DNA of 64,000 nt from Arenicellaceae bacterium (GTDB taxonomy: Bacteria; Pseudomonadota; Gammaproteobacteria; Arenicellales; Arenicellaceae), in the NCBI GenBank assembly GCA_029246505.1, contig JAQWNC010000011.1:1-64000 (forward strand). The letters are read 5' to 3'. Shown here in pieces: positions 47,779 through 57,289 of this stretch. A program made the position numbers and the translations under genes. Under the pieces are notes generated by a model. The model saw nothing but the letters and a program-made list of their open reading frames with translations, did not search any database and was not told the DNA's origin. Every line of letters starts with the position of its first letter. Position 1 is the stretch's first letter.

Positions 47779-48040
47779 ATACTCGTTACTAAACCTGAGA
47801 ATTCATCAGTCACCAAACTCGTCTATCCGTTTTCCTATATTGATAGCGAGTTACCGAACTTCCGGTTATCGCCTAAAATTCCGGACAATAGTGTTATGAG
47901 ATATATGATGTGTTCATTCTCAACCATTAGCCCTACCTTAGAAAATTTTTCGCCTATCTAGGTGAGAGTTGGAATGACTGCTTATTGCCCAAAGCGGTCA
48001 CTGATAGTTAAGCACTATGGACACGCTGCTGGGTAAGTGA

Positions 48041-48286
48041 TTTTTTACCAAATCGGGCGCTTTCTCCACGGTTACGCCGTTATTAATTGAAAAAAGTGAT
48101 CTAATTATCACTCTGCCTTTACTACTTGCGAACAAATTCAAGATTTTTCCCCGCCTTGAGATTCTTGATTTACCGATAGGCCTTGGACCGTTTCCCTATG
48201 CACAGGTATGCGATGTCCGTCGTGATACCGATTCCCTGAATATCTGGCTTAGAGATTTAATGCGCAAACAATGCAAAAAGATCTAG
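48041..48286 (+). pseudogene. C-terminal remnant of a LysR-family regulator
   Basis: An 82-codon open stretch bounded upstream by TGA (48038-48040) and ended by TAG at 48284-48286. It reads SDLIITLPLLLANKF, then ILDLPIGLGPFPYAQVC and IWLRDLMRKQ. This is the final part of a LysR effector-binding domain, where a late segment is typically TLP--LA and P-P----W and an H-WLR helix ends the protein. No helix-turn-helix or first half precedes it; the 260 bases upstream show nothing I recognise. It is a remnant between nadB and the DUF6152-related gene, three bases from the latter's stop. Confidence 0.62.
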
Positions 48287-48289
48287 GGA

Positions 48290-49105
48290 TTAGTCGATGG
48301 ACTCAGGCTCGTAACCAACTCCCTCCCATCCATCCGAAGGTCGTATGATAGTTAATATTTGCAACCGAGGCGAACCATCACGCGCCCTCCTGCCTTCTAC
48401 TTCGACTATATCACCGACACTCAGACCCCTTTGTTTCCAGCCTCTACGATGCAGGATATTTCGCGGATATGTCTCTGACTCCCACAAAACAACTTCACCA
48501 TCATCCGTCTTTGACCAGTCCATGGCCACCGTGATTGGTTTACGATAATATTCTGGATCATCAATCGTCATTTCAATTCGCTTTTTCCCGGGTTCGAGTA
48601 GTGTGTGCTTTTCAATGACATGGATATTTTCACTATGGGGAAAGGCTTGTGGCCGCAAATAACCCGCTTCGACACCGATAGTATCAATAGTCAATGTGTT
48701 GCCCTCTATCTTACCCGTGGAGTGGCCCATTAACGATAGTAATGGGTCGTCCGGATGATCGCGTCCATCAAGAAAAACGCGTCGTACCTGGTGCTGGTAT
48801 TCATACAACATAGTGATGCGATCGTCCTGCTGTATGATTTCATGGGGAAAAGGTGCGGAAGCAATACGTACCAAATGAAAGACACACAGGTGAGTGGGAT
48901 CATTGAGGGGGTCGGTAGCCCAGACATCCTGCTCGGCCTGACCCTTTTCAGTAAAAGGTGGCTTAACCGGCCAGGGTTCTGTTGCCCACTGGTCCGCTAC
49001 CCATATGCCGGAAAAATCTGGCAGCTCATCTGCGAATGCTGGCGAAATGAACAAGCTGAAAGTGGCAACTGTAAATATCAAGCGTAAATCGTGGCTGAAT
49101 TTCAT
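48290..49105 (-). CDS. Secreted protein with the DUF6152-related modules in reverse order
   Basis: About 271 residues with a signal peptide (IFTVATFSLFISPAFA) followed by DELPDFSGIWV. Residues ~70-190 hold the module with ITMLYEYQHQVRRVFLDGR, LMGHSTGKIEGNTLTIDTIG and TIDDPEYYRKP. The C-terminus (~205-260) matches the later half of DUF6152: WESETYPRNILHRRGW, LSVGDIVEVEGRRARDGSPR. The protein at 1473-2498 has these modules in the other order. ATG at 49114 is an alternative start three codons upstream. The role is unknown; the mature protein is probably periplasmic. Confidence 0.75.
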   Translation of the reverse strand: MKFSHDLRLIFTVATFSLFISPAFADELPDFSGIWVADQWATEPWPVKPPFTEKGQAEQDVWATDPLNDPTHLCVFHLVRIASAPFPHEIIQQDDRITMLYEYQHQVRRVFLDGRDHPDDPLLSLMGHSTGKIEGNTLTIDTIGVEAGYLRPQAFPHSENIHVIEKHTLLEPGKKRIEMTIDDPEYYRKPITVAMDWSKTDDGEVVLWESETYPRNILHRRGWKQRGLSVGDIVEVEGRRARDGSPRLQILTIIRPSDGWEGVGYEPESID

Positions 49106-49341
49106 AACAATCATTTTTATGAATTGGGTGTCATATAAATATAGCGTATGGGAAGAATAAACACCCTATACCCATAATCAAGAAGTATCAATCAGCCCAA
49201 ACATCTCGTAAATCCTTTTATCTCTAACATTACGAATGACCGCTTTGAGTATATAGCGATCACAGCGGTAACACGAAAGGAGTGTAGGTTAATCTGTATC
49301 AGCGGTTAACAGAACCCAAAGCATAGATATAAAGTAGGCAG

Positions 49342-49590
49342 TTACTCGACTAGATTAGCTAGTTTCTCAACGATACCCTGCACATCTTTTTCATCTGATG
49401 AACTGCGTGCAAATATCCAATCCATAATTATTGGATCTTGTACTTCCAATAATTTGCAGAATGCGGTCTTTTCAGAGTTGCTTAAAGTGTCATAAGAGTG
49501 ATCGAGAAACTGGGTCAACAATACATCCAGCTCACGGACACCACGACGACATCGCCAACGAATTTTACCGGCTGGTAAAACCTCCCTCAT
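49342..49590 (-). CDS. sdhE: SdhE, FAD assembly factor for succinate dehydrogenase
   Basis: SdhE (SdhAF2 family) promotes covalent FAD attachment to SdhA. The 82-residue protein keeps the RG--E motif in RRGVRELDVLL and the later CKLLEVQDPIIMDWIF helix. It lies 73 bases after sdhB on the same strand, so it is probably the last gene of the sdh operon. In many gammaproteobacteria it lies next to ygfZ or nadB instead. Confidence 0.92.
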   Translation of the reverse strand: MREVLPAGKIRWRCRRGVRELDVLLTQFLDHSYDTLSNSEKTAFCKLLEVQDPIIMDWIFARSSSDEKDVQGIVEKLANLVE

Positions 49591-49663
49591 ATCGACCCGA
49601 TCACAGTGAGCGCATCCAGATCAATATAAAGATACGATTTCACTGGGCCGCTTGTTTGTCCTT

Positions 49664-50449
49664 TTACAGTGCCCGTTCTGCAATCAACTTTTTGATTTCG
49701 CCGATTGCTTTACCAGGATTCAAATCTTTCGGGCACGTATTTGTGCAATTCATGATGGTATGACACCGATATAATTTGAACGGATCCTCCAATTCATCAA
49801 GTCGATCACCAGTAGCGTCATCCCGTGAGTCTACTATCCAGCGATAAGCCTGCAACAAAACAGCTGGCCCCAAATAGCGATCGCTGTTCCACCAATAACT
49901 GGGGCAAGACGTGGAACAGCAAGCGCACATAATACATTCATAAAGACCATCAAGCTTGGAGCGATCTTCTTTCGATTGTAAACGTTCTTTGCCAGGCGAG
50001 ACCGGTGTATCCGATTTCAGCCAGGGCTTTATCGAAGCGTACTGCGCGTAAAAATGCGTCATATCTGGCACTAAGTCTTTAACGACAGGCATGTGCGGTA
50101 ATGGGTAAATTTTAACAGCGCCTTTACAGTCGCTAATTGCCTTTATGCAAGCCAGCGTATTAGTACCATCAATATTCATAGCACAAGAACCACAAATACC
50201 TTCCCGACAAGAACGCCTAAAGGTCAGAGTCGGATCAATTTCATTTTTGATCTTAATTATTGCATCTAAAACCATTGGCCCGCAGGTATCCATATCCAAC
50301 TCATAAAAGTCAAGACTAGGATTATCCTCATCTTCTGGAGCCCAGCGGTAGATATTAAATTTTTTAACATTTTTGCTACCTTCCGGAGCTGGAAAATGTC
50401 GGCCTTTTTTAATTTTGGAGTTAGCTGGTAGGGTAAATTCTGCCATCAT
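49664..50449 (-). CDS. sdhB: Succinate dehydrogenase iron-sulfur subunit
   Basis: SdhB carries three iron-sulfur clusters from the flavin to quinone. Cys motifs are complete: CREGICGSC with a further Cys for the [2Fe-2S] cluster, CIMCACC-TSCP, and [15 protein letters not shown] for the other two. 261 residues is slightly long because of an N-terminal leader. It follows sdhA after 108 bases. Confidence 0.97.
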   Translation of the reverse strand: MMAEFTLPANSKIKKGRHFPAPEGSKNVKKFNIYRWAPEDEDNPSLDFYELDMDTCGPMVLDAIIKIKNEIDPTLTFRRSCREGICGSCAMNIDGTNTLACIKAISDCKGAVKIYPLPHMPVVKDLVPDMTHFYAQYASIKPWLKSDTPVSPGKERLQSKEDRSKLDGLYECIMCACCSTSCPSYWWNSDRYLGPAVLLQAYRWIVDSRDDATGDRLDELEDPFKLYRCHTIMNCTNTCPKDLNPGKAIGEIKKLIAERAL

Positions 50450-50557
50450 TAGGTCCTATACTGATCCGCCACCGTTAGTGAATTAATCAATGTTTAGTTG
50501 CTTGTGTATGTAAGTTGGTTGTAAATGTTCGGCTAGAATATTTATTCTTATCGAAAA

Positions 50558-52339
50558 CTAATAAACACGCGCTTTTGGTTGGATATATTCAATATCGTCA
50601 GTCAATGTAAAATCATGTACTGCTCGGTATTCAAATTTCACGTCGCCATCAAACCAGGCCAAAGTATGTTTCATCCAGTTCTCGTCATCACGATCTGGAA
50701 AATCCTCACGGGCATGAGCACCACGGCTTTCTTTACGATTGTGTGCTGAATTCACAGTTACCACGGCTTGAGAAAGCAGGTTTTCCAATTCCAGCGTTTC
50801 AATTAAGTCAGTATTCCACGTTAACCCACGGTCGACGGTTTTCACATCTTTAAAGCTATCGTATACTTGCGCCATACCATCAACACCCTCCTGCAATACC
50901 TCTTCGGTGCGAAATACTGCACAGTTGGCTTGCATGGTACGCTGCATATCCAGTCGAATTTTGGAGGTAAGTCGTCCTCCGTCCGCATATCGTAGTTTAT
51001 CCAGCCGATCAATACTTTGTTCGCCAGCTTTCTCTGGAAGGTCCGGTATCGATTCGTTTTTATCGATAATTTCGGCCGCTCGCAAAGCTGCTGCTCGCCC
51101 AAACACGATTATATCCAACAAGGAATTTGACCCCAATCGGTTGGCGCCGTGTACAGAAACTGACGCTGCCTCACCAATTGCCATCAGACCCGGCACGTAA
51201 GACTCAGCGTCACCTCCGACTGCCGCGCGCACTTCACCGTGGTAATTAGTTGGAATCCCGCCCATGTTGTAATGCACTGTTGGTAATACTGGAATCGGTA
51301 CTCTTGTTACATCAACGCCAGAAAAAATTCGATCTGACTCAGATATTCCCGGTAGTCGTTCAGCCAATAGTTCCGGCCCAAGATGTTCAAGATGTAAATG
51401 AATATGGTCTTTATCTGCGCCAACACCACGACCTTCCCTTATTTCGATGGTCATTGACCGTGACACAACATCTCGCGATGCCAAATCTTTCGCGTTAGGC
51501 GCGTAACGTTCCATAAATCTCTCGCCTTCGGAATTGGTTAAATAGCCCCCTTCACCACGCGCACCTTCTGTTATGAGGCAACCAGCGCCATATATACCCG
51601 TAGGGTGAAATTGAACGAACTCCATATCTTCTAACGGCAAACCCGCTCGCAACGCCATACCGCCACCGTCACCAGTGCACGTATGCGCCGACGTAGCTGA
51701 AAAATATGCGCGCCCGTATCCGCCCGTAGCCAAAACTGTAATACGTGCGTTAAATCGATGAATTGAACCATCTTCCATGCACATCGCTATCGCACCCCGA
51801 CATTCGCCATTAACCATGATCAGATCAAGTACAAAATACTCGATAAAAAATGTCGCATCGTGCTTTAAGCTTTGTTGATACAAAGTGTGGAGTATCGCGT
51901 GCCCGGTTCTATCTGCCGCTGCACAGGTACGCAATGCTTGACCTTCACCAAAGTGCGTTGTCATTCCACCAAATGCACGTTGATAAATTTTACCTTCCTC
52001 GGTCCGGGAAAATGGCACGCCGTAGTGCTCTAACTCATACACTGCGGCAGCGGCATTCCGACACATATATTCAATTGCGTCCTGATCGCCCAACCAATCA
52101 GAGCCTTTTACGGTGTCGTACATATGCCACCGCCAATCATCTTCGCCCATATTAGCCAAGGCGGCACTCATGCCGCCTTGTGCCGCTACTGTATGGCTTC
52201 GAGTAGGAAATACTTTTGTGAGGCAAGCAGTAGACAAACCTGCAGCGGCCATACCAAAAGTAGCCCGCAAACCCGCGCCACCAGCACCCACAATCAACAC
52301 GTCATACGTATGATCAGTTATTTTATAATCACCTGGCAT
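50558..52339 (-). CDS. sdhA: Succinate dehydrogenase flavoprotein subunit
   Basis: SdhA oxidises succinate with covalently bound FAD. The 593-residue protein has [16 protein letters not shown], the flavinylation site [26 protein letters not shown] and [12 protein letters not shown] around the active site, and the C-terminal [18 protein letters not shown]. It starts 6 bases after the sdhD stop, typical for the sdhCDAB order. Confidence 0.98.
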   Translation of the reverse strand: MPGDYKITDHTYDVLIVGAGGAGLRATFGMAAAGLSTACLTKVFPTRSHTVAAQGGMSAALANMGEDDWRWHMYDTVKGSDWLGDQDAIEYMCRNAAAAVYELEHYGVPFSRTEEGKIYQRAFGGMTTHFGEGQALRTCAAADRTGHAILHTLYQQSLKHDATFFIEYFVLDLIMVNGECRGAIAMCMEDGSIHRFNARITVLATGGYGRAYFSATSAHTCTGDGGGMALRAGLPLEDMEFVQFHPTGIYGAGCLITEGARGEGGYLTNSEGERFMERYAPNAKDLASRDVVSRSMTIEIREGRGVGADKDHIHLHLEHLGPELLAERLPGISESDRIFSGVDVTRVPIPVLPTVHYNMGGIPTNYHGEVRAAVGGDAESYVPGLMAIGEAASVSVHGANRLGSNSLLDIIVFGRAAALRAAEIIDKNESIPDLPEKAGEQSIDRLDKLRYADGGRLTSKIRLDMQRTMQANCAVFRTEEVLQEGVDGMAQVYDSFKDVKTVDRGLTWNTDLIETLELENLLSQAVVTVNSAHNRKESRGAHAREDFPDRDDENWMKHTLAWFDGDVKFEYRAVHDFTLTDDIEYIQPKARVY

Positions 52340-52345
52340 ATTCGG

Positions 52346-52738
52346 TCAGCCTCCGATGGCCACTTTTAAAATAGACACGACTGAAACAACAGCCAATAAC
52401 AAGGACCCACCTTTAACCAATAACAGTAATGTCATGCTAACCGACTTAGTATGAATATAGTCTTCAATAACAACTTGTATTCCGGTTTGCCCGTGATACA
52501 AAGAAACAAGCACAAACAACAACATCAAGCTGGAATTTAGCGGAGAGCCAAACCAGCTTATGACAGCTCCATACGGCGCAGCAAAAATAGCCAGTAACGA
52601 ATAAACAAACCATAAACAAAGCGGAATTAGCGCCACTGCAGAGATTCGCTGTAACCACCAATGAGACAACCCCTCATTGGCAGAACCCAAACCACGGGCA
52701 TTTTTTAATGGACTCCTAAACTTCATTTTTCGCCTCAA
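52346..52738 (-). CDS. sdhD: Succinate dehydrogenase membrane anchor subunit
   Basis: A 130-residue protein with three membrane segments. GLGSANEGLSHWWLQRISAV is the usual opening. LYHGQTGIQVVIEDYIH carries the heme-ligand His and the quinone-site residues. It lies directly before sdhA and 109 bases after sdhC. Confidence 0.93.
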   Translation of the reverse strand: MRRKMKFRSPLKNARGLGSANEGLSHWWLQRISAVALIPLCLWFVYSLLAIFAAPYGAVISWFGSPLNSSLMLLFVLVSLYHGQTGIQVVIEDYIHTKSVSMTLLLLVKGGSLLLAVVSVVSILKVAIGG

Positions 52739-52847
52739 CCATTGCCTTAACTAACATCTAAACTCTTACGGGAATTATATTTTCAGTTACAAATTTATCG
52801 CCAATTCAAACCACGACTAGACAGTAAAACACTCTAACGAACCAAAC

Positions 52848-53240
52848 CTAAATTAACCCGTAAGCACACAACCACGTAGCCAGTGTCATCAGTATCGAAA
52901 CAACGACAACTGCTGCACCACTCCGGTACAAGGTTGAAATTTCATACCCTTTACCAATATCCCAAAATAGATGTCGAACCCCATTACAGAGATGGTAGAA
53001 AATCGAAAAAGTCCAACCAAGCAGTAATAAACGCCCAACTGGATAAGCCAAATATTTCATCGCGTGACCGTAGTTGTGCTCACCAGATTGCAACATGTAC
53101 AGCCACAAGACTAGAACTGGTATTCCTACCATCAAGAAAATCCCAGTACCCCGGTGAAAAATTGACAGAACCATAGTTAATTGCAAACTATAAACCTGCA
53201 AATGAGGTGACAGTGGGCGGTCAGTATTAATATTCGACAT
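52848..53240 (-). CDS. sdhC: Succinate dehydrogenase cytochrome b556 subunit
   Basis: A 130-residue three-helix membrane protein. RPLSPHLQVYSLQLTMVLSI with HRGTGIFL is the standard quinone-site opening, and YHLCNGVRHLFWDIGKG carries the heme-ligand His. It is the first structural gene of the operon, 47 bases after the SdhAF4-like gene. Confidence 0.95.
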   Translation of the reverse strand: MSNINTDRPLSPHLQVYSLQLTMVLSIFHRGTGIFLMVGIPVLVLWLYMLQSGEHNYGHAMKYLAYPVGRLLLLGWTFSIFYHLCNGVRHLFWDIGKGYEISTLYRSGAAVVVVSILMTLATWLCAYGLI

Positions 53241-53287
53241 AGCTATACGTAGTTCTTGTTATGTGCGGCCGGGGCTACACGGGAACA

Positions 53288-53542
53288 TTAAAAATCGTAA
53301 CAACGACCTTTGTGCTCCCAATCCCCATAACGTGTAGGCTCAGGACCATCAGTACCGCCAACTTCTATTGCGGTAGAATTTTCACTCTTTTTAGCCTGGG
53401 CATGGACTGCTGGAAATGTGGGAACCGATAATTCGGCAGCAGCAGCCTCAAGAATAGGTTTTGCGGCAGTCGTGGTGAAATTCGCATCGACATCCGTCGA
53501 AACCCCACTCACTGATTCACCATTTTTAATACTATTATTCAT
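53288..53542 (-). CDS. SdhAF4-like (DUF1674) succinate dehydrogenase assembly factor
   Basis: An 84-residue protein whose end, DGPEPTRYGDWEHKGRCYDF, is the conserved block of DUF1674. That family includes SdhAF4, which in eukaryotes binds and protects flavinylated SdhA before it joins SdhB. The first 60 residues are Ala/Ser/Thr-rich and not conserved. Its place directly upstream of sdhC on the same strand supports the role. By recall it is more usual in alphaproteobacteria than gammaproteobacteria. The block matches well; bacterial function is inferred. Confidence 0.85.
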   Translation of the reverse strand: MNNSIKNGESVSGVSTDVDANFTTTAAKPILEAAAAELSVPTFPAVHAQAKKSENSTAIEVGGTDGPEPTRYGDWEHKGRCYDF

Positions 53543-53692
53543 CGATTCAAGATTATCTACATGCTTGATATATCAACGTAATTAGCGACTAAGCAGGCAT
53601 TTTTCGAGCGCCCAAGATGTTACCATACCAACTGAAAATTGCTACTGCTGCTTGGCAATCAAGCTCACTCTCTAAATCAACAATTAATTTCT

Positions 53693-54649
53693 ATGCCTAC
53701 CCCTGCAAAATTTTTACAAATAATTCTCGTTACAGGAGATGACCGAATCGCCTTTCTTCAAGGGCAGCTAAGCTGCGAGATGGTTAACGCAGAAGGTTCG
53801 ATTCAGCTAGCGACAATGTGCAATCCAAAAGGCAGAATTATTACAATATTTCACGTTATCTGCACGAGTGAAGCAGTCTATTTAGTCGCGAGAGCAGACC
53901 TCATTGAACCCGCGTCTACTCACCTGAAACGTTTTGTATTTAGAAGCAAAGTACAAATTAGCCACCAACATTCCATAAATGTCTTTCTGTCCGACACTAC
54001 TAGTAACCCCGAACACACCTTGCTCATACCAGGGACCATCGAAGAGTTAAATAACAGTAATGTGCGCGCCCGGCTAGCTAACCCAAACACTGTGGAATTA
54101 ACACTATCAACCAATGCCGATTCTAGTGTGATAGGTAATTTTTCTAGTAATGACAGCGAACAGAATGCGGAATTCTTTTGGTCTTACCAAATGCATGCAA
54201 GTGCTATACCTGAATTAACACTTGAGCAAAGTGAGAAATACCTACCTGAGCCTCTAAACTTGGATTTAAGCGGAGGTATTAGCTTCGAAAAGGGGTGTTA
54301 TACCGGCCAAGAAGTCATCGCGCGCATGCACTACCTCGGCAAAGCCAAAAAGCGTTTATACCAGTTTGCTACGAACAACCCCATAATAATTAACGGGGCG
54401 ATGTCAGTGTTTGACCAGCAAGGTAATAATATTGGCGAAGTCTTCAGTGTCACAGCAGATTATAAAAGCTTAATAACAACCTCTCCAATAGCAGCTAGTC
54501 ATTCTGAAAAAAGTCTTATTGGCTTAGCCATCTTAACTAGACACCCACCTGATAACACAATCGACTCGGAAACCCATCAGTACTGGATAAATCAGGCTCC
54601 AGATGAGCCCGACTCGATAAGCATTAAGGCGAGCTGTCCAAAATACTAA
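53693..54649 (+). CDS. ygfZ: YgfZ, folate-binding iron-sulfur maintenance protein
   Basis: YgfZ supports the assembly or repair of iron-sulfur enzymes with a bound folate. It belongs to the GcvT-like fold. GDDRIAFLQGQLSCEM opens the first domain, and FEKGCYTGQEVIARMHYLGK is the diagnostic motif with the key Cys. The start at 53693 gives 318 residues; an earlier start at 53639 adds 18. It diverges from the SdhAF4-like gene, facing the sdh operon. Confidence 0.92.
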   Translation: MPTPAKFLQIILVTGDDRIAFLQGQLSCEMVNAEGSIQLATMCNPKGRIITIFHVICTSEAVYLVARADLIEPASTHLKRFVFRSKVQISHQHSINVFLSDTTSNPEHTLLIPGTIEELNNSNVRARLANPNTVELTLSTNADSSVIGNFSSNDSEQNAEFFWSYQMHASAIPELTLEQSEKYLPEPLNLDLSGGISFEKGCYTGQEVIARMHYLGKAKKRLYQFATNNPIIINGAMSVFDQQGNNIGEVFSVTADYKSLITTSPIAASHSEKSLIGLAILTRHPPDNTIDSETHQYWINQAPDEPDSISIKASCPKY

Positions 54650-54764
54650 CTATACAAAACAACAACGCAGATAAACGGAAAACCAATGGTCTGAAATAGC
54701 CTGAAATAAATGCTGAAAAGCCCAAACCACCCTTTTAAATAAAGTGACTAATCAGAGGGTTCAT

Positions 54765-55049
54765 TTAATTCGTGGCAGGAACCACCTGAATAAATTGCTC
54801 ACCCTCCTTTACAAAACCAAGCTGGCTGCGGGCTCGTTCCTCAAGCACCTCACTACCTTCACTTAATTCTCTCACCTGAGCATACAAAGCTTCATTCCGT
54901 TCGGACAAACTGTTGTTCTCAGCTCGCAAATCATCCAGTTGCTGATTCAACGAATTCAGCCGGAGAAACCCATACCTACCAATCCACAGCTGGTACTGAA
55001 ATATCAGTATAAGTATTAGAATGCCCCACAAAAGGTACTTCTTAAACAC
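54765..55049 (-). CDS. ftsB: Cell division protein FtsB
   Basis: FtsB forms the FtsQLB complex that activates septal peptidoglycan synthesis. The 94-residue protein has one membrane segment (LLWGILILILIFQYQLW), then a periplasmic coiled coil (LNQQLDDLRAENNSLSERNEAL), and ends with an ARSQLGFVKEGEQFIQV stretch. In most gammaproteobacteria it lies between eno and ispD; neither is here, so it appears relocated or trimmed. Confidence 0.93.
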   Translation of the reverse strand: MFKKYLLWGILILILIFQYQLWIGRYGFLRLNSLNQQLDDLRAENNSLSERNEALYAQVRELSEGSEVLEERARSQLGFVKEGEQFIQVVPATN

Positions 55050-55223
55050 TTACACCCCCCAACAAACTTCTCTGAGGACACCAGATAGTGTGTTTAACAG
55101 CATGAGTCAACACAATATATTCATATTCCATTAGATCTTGAATATACCTGATTATAAGATCAAGGGACGCAACATGAAACCGCATGGCTACAATTAAAGT
55201 GACCAGGTAAAGTCCTTGAAACA

Positions 55224-55869
55224 ATGATGCACGGGTTAAATATCAAAGTGAATATCCTAACCATCACAAATGTAATCAAACGTCATCTACTAACAATTGC
55301 ACTACCAGCTGCCCTTTTAGCACCATTTTTAATTATTTCAGAACCTGCTCAAGCAGATAATGATAGTCTATTTTTTGGTCAGTATGCTACATGAAAATGG
55401 ACAACTTGGGCTAAAGCGGCCAAAGTTAAAAATGGCGCTGATGGGTTCAAAGATTGAAATGCGACCGGGTTGGTTCTGGGTTATGAATTCGCTCTCTCCC
55501 GGTAGGCTACGATAGCTCAGTTTCGATTGAGATAGAACTCCTCTAAGTCCGGAAATTCTGCTATTGATCCAGCAAGTAGCTTCTTATTCGGAGGCGTCGC
55601 AGGTAAATGGGACGCGGATATTACAAACGTTTTTTTTGCTTATCGTTCGCCTGGCACAGAATTCTTTAAGGGAAAACTCGGATTTCGGCGCAGCCAGGTT
55701 CAATTAAAATACCCAGCTTTACTAGCGAAAGCGATGATGTATCGGTGCTTGGGGCTCCGGACTTAGATTATGATTAAGCGACTGGAGCATGTTTGAGGCA
55801 GAATACACTACAGGCGCTGCAACTAATAACATTGGCTTGATTAGCGTCAATGCAATGGCAACTTTTTAA
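55224..55869 (+). pseudogene. Decayed outer-membrane beta-barrel protein gene
   Basis: An intact signal peptide (LTIALPAALLAPFLIISEPAQA) leads into DNDSLFFGQYAT and then TGA at 55392-55394. Beyond it, pieces of a small barrel protein continue in changing frames: KWTTWAKA, GLVLGYEFALS, AIDPASSFLFGGVAGKWDADI, FFAYRSPGTEFFKGKLGF. The last strand SVNAMATF ends with the Phe expected of an outer-membrane barrel and stops at 55867-55869. At least three frame changes and several stops separate these pieces. Intact relatives are OmpA/OmpW-like membrane barrels of unknown role. Confidence 0.68.
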
Positions 55870-56023
55870 ATAAATTTACTCGTTCGAGCTGTTTTGTTTA
55901 GCCCCATCTAATTACAAAGTTTTACCACAATTGGAAAAATAAGCCCGTGGTATATAAATAGATTAGCTGATGGATTTAAATAGTCACCAGCTTTAAGGAT
56001 TAGTAGCCACTATTTTCAACCAG

Positions 56024-57256
56024 CTAACCCAGTTGAATATCATCAATAATATCTTCTGGATCTTCTAGACCAACTGCTAATCGAATAAGCCCCTCACTTA
56101 TACCAGAAGCGTCACGTTCCTCTTCGCTCAATCGACCATGCGTGGTGGTGGCTGGGTGAGTGATTGTTGTTTTGGTATCACCCAAGTTGGCAGTTATTGA
56201 TACAAGTCTCGCGGCATCCATTAATTTCCAGGCAGCCTCGCGGCCACCAGACAATGTAAATGATATCACGCCACCAGAAGCACTTTGCTGGGAGGCAGAA
56301 AGTTCATATTGCGGATGCGAGGGCAAACCCGGATAAAACACCTTCTCTATACCTACCTTGCTTTCGCCCGCTAGTGAATCTAAATGCTTTGCAATGGCGA
56401 GCGCGTTACTACTAATCTTGTCCATTCTGAGCTGCAAGGTTTCTAACCCTTTCAAAAAAATCCAAGCGTTAAACGGGCTCATGCTTAAACCAGCACCTCG
56501 CATAATCGGTAATAACTTCCCTTCAACTAATTCGTTTGTACCCACCACCGCACCACCAACTGCTCTACCCTGGCCATCCAGATACTTAGTCGCCGAGTGG
56601 ACGACAAGATCGGCACCCATAGTTAATGGAGTCTGAAGCGCAGGCGTGCAAAAACAATTATCAACGCCCACCAGAATATCTTGATTAAAGCTCTTTACTA
56701 GCACACTGATTGCGGCCACATCACCTACTTCAGTAAGCGGATTTGCAGGCGTCTCAAATAACACCAAACGGGTATTACTTTGCAGTGCAGACTGCCACGA
56801 ATCAAGGTCTATAAGGTCTACAAAAGTATATTCAATTCCAAATCTAGACAATATATTCTTAAATAAAATTAGGGTGGTGCCAAACATATTTCGCGACAAT
56901 ACGACATGATCACCGACCCCAAGCACACCCAAACATAGCAAAGTGTAAGCAGCCATCCCCGATGATGTTCCGATGCATGACTCACCCCCCTCAAGCGCTG
57001 CCAAACGTTCGGTAAATGTATCAACGGTAGGGTTACTAAACCGAGCATAAATATACCCTTCTTCTTCGCCGGAAAATCTTGCTGCCGCTTGCGCTGCCGA
57101 TTCAAACACAAAACTCGATGTCACGACAATACTTTCAGAATGCTCTCCGTATTCGCTACGATGCTGGCCCGCCCTAATGGCCCTTGTAGCAGGTCCATAA
57201 TCTAGCCAGTCCCGGATATTTCCGTTCCTGTCACGCTCTTTGTTATCGTCAGTCAC
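56024..57256 (-). CDS. metZ: O-succinylhomoserine sulfhydrylase
   Basis: MetZ makes homocysteine from O-succinylhomoserine and sulfide with PLP. The 410-residue protein opens DYGPATRAIRAGQHRSEYGEHSE, carries the PLP-binding Lys in VHSATKYLDGQGRAVGG, and has TLGDTKTTITHPATTTHG near the end. It lies 33 bases after purF, the conserved purF-metZ order in gammaproteobacteria. Confidence 0.96.
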   Translation of the reverse strand: MTDDNKERDRNGNIRDWLDYGPATRAIRAGQHRSEYGEHSESIVVTSSFVFESAAQAAARFSGEEEGYIYARFSNPTVDTFTERLAALEGGESCIGTSSGMAAYTLLCLGVLGVGDHVVLSRNMFGTTLILFKNILSRFGIEYTFVDLIDLDSWQSALQSNTRLVLFETPANPLTEVGDVAAISVLVKSFNQDILVGVDNCFCTPALQTPLTMGADLVVHSATKYLDGQGRAVGGAVVGTNELVEGKLLPIMRGAGLSMSPFNAWIFLKGLETLQLRMDKISSNALAIAKHLDSLAGESKVGIEKVFYPGLPSHPQYELSASQQSASGGVISFTLSGGREAAWKLMDAARLVSITANLGDTKTTITHPATTTHGRLSEEERDASGISEGLIRLAVGLEDPEDIIDDIQLG

Positions 57257-57289
57257 GTTTAGTCCGTCTTAAGTAAGGGATGACACATG

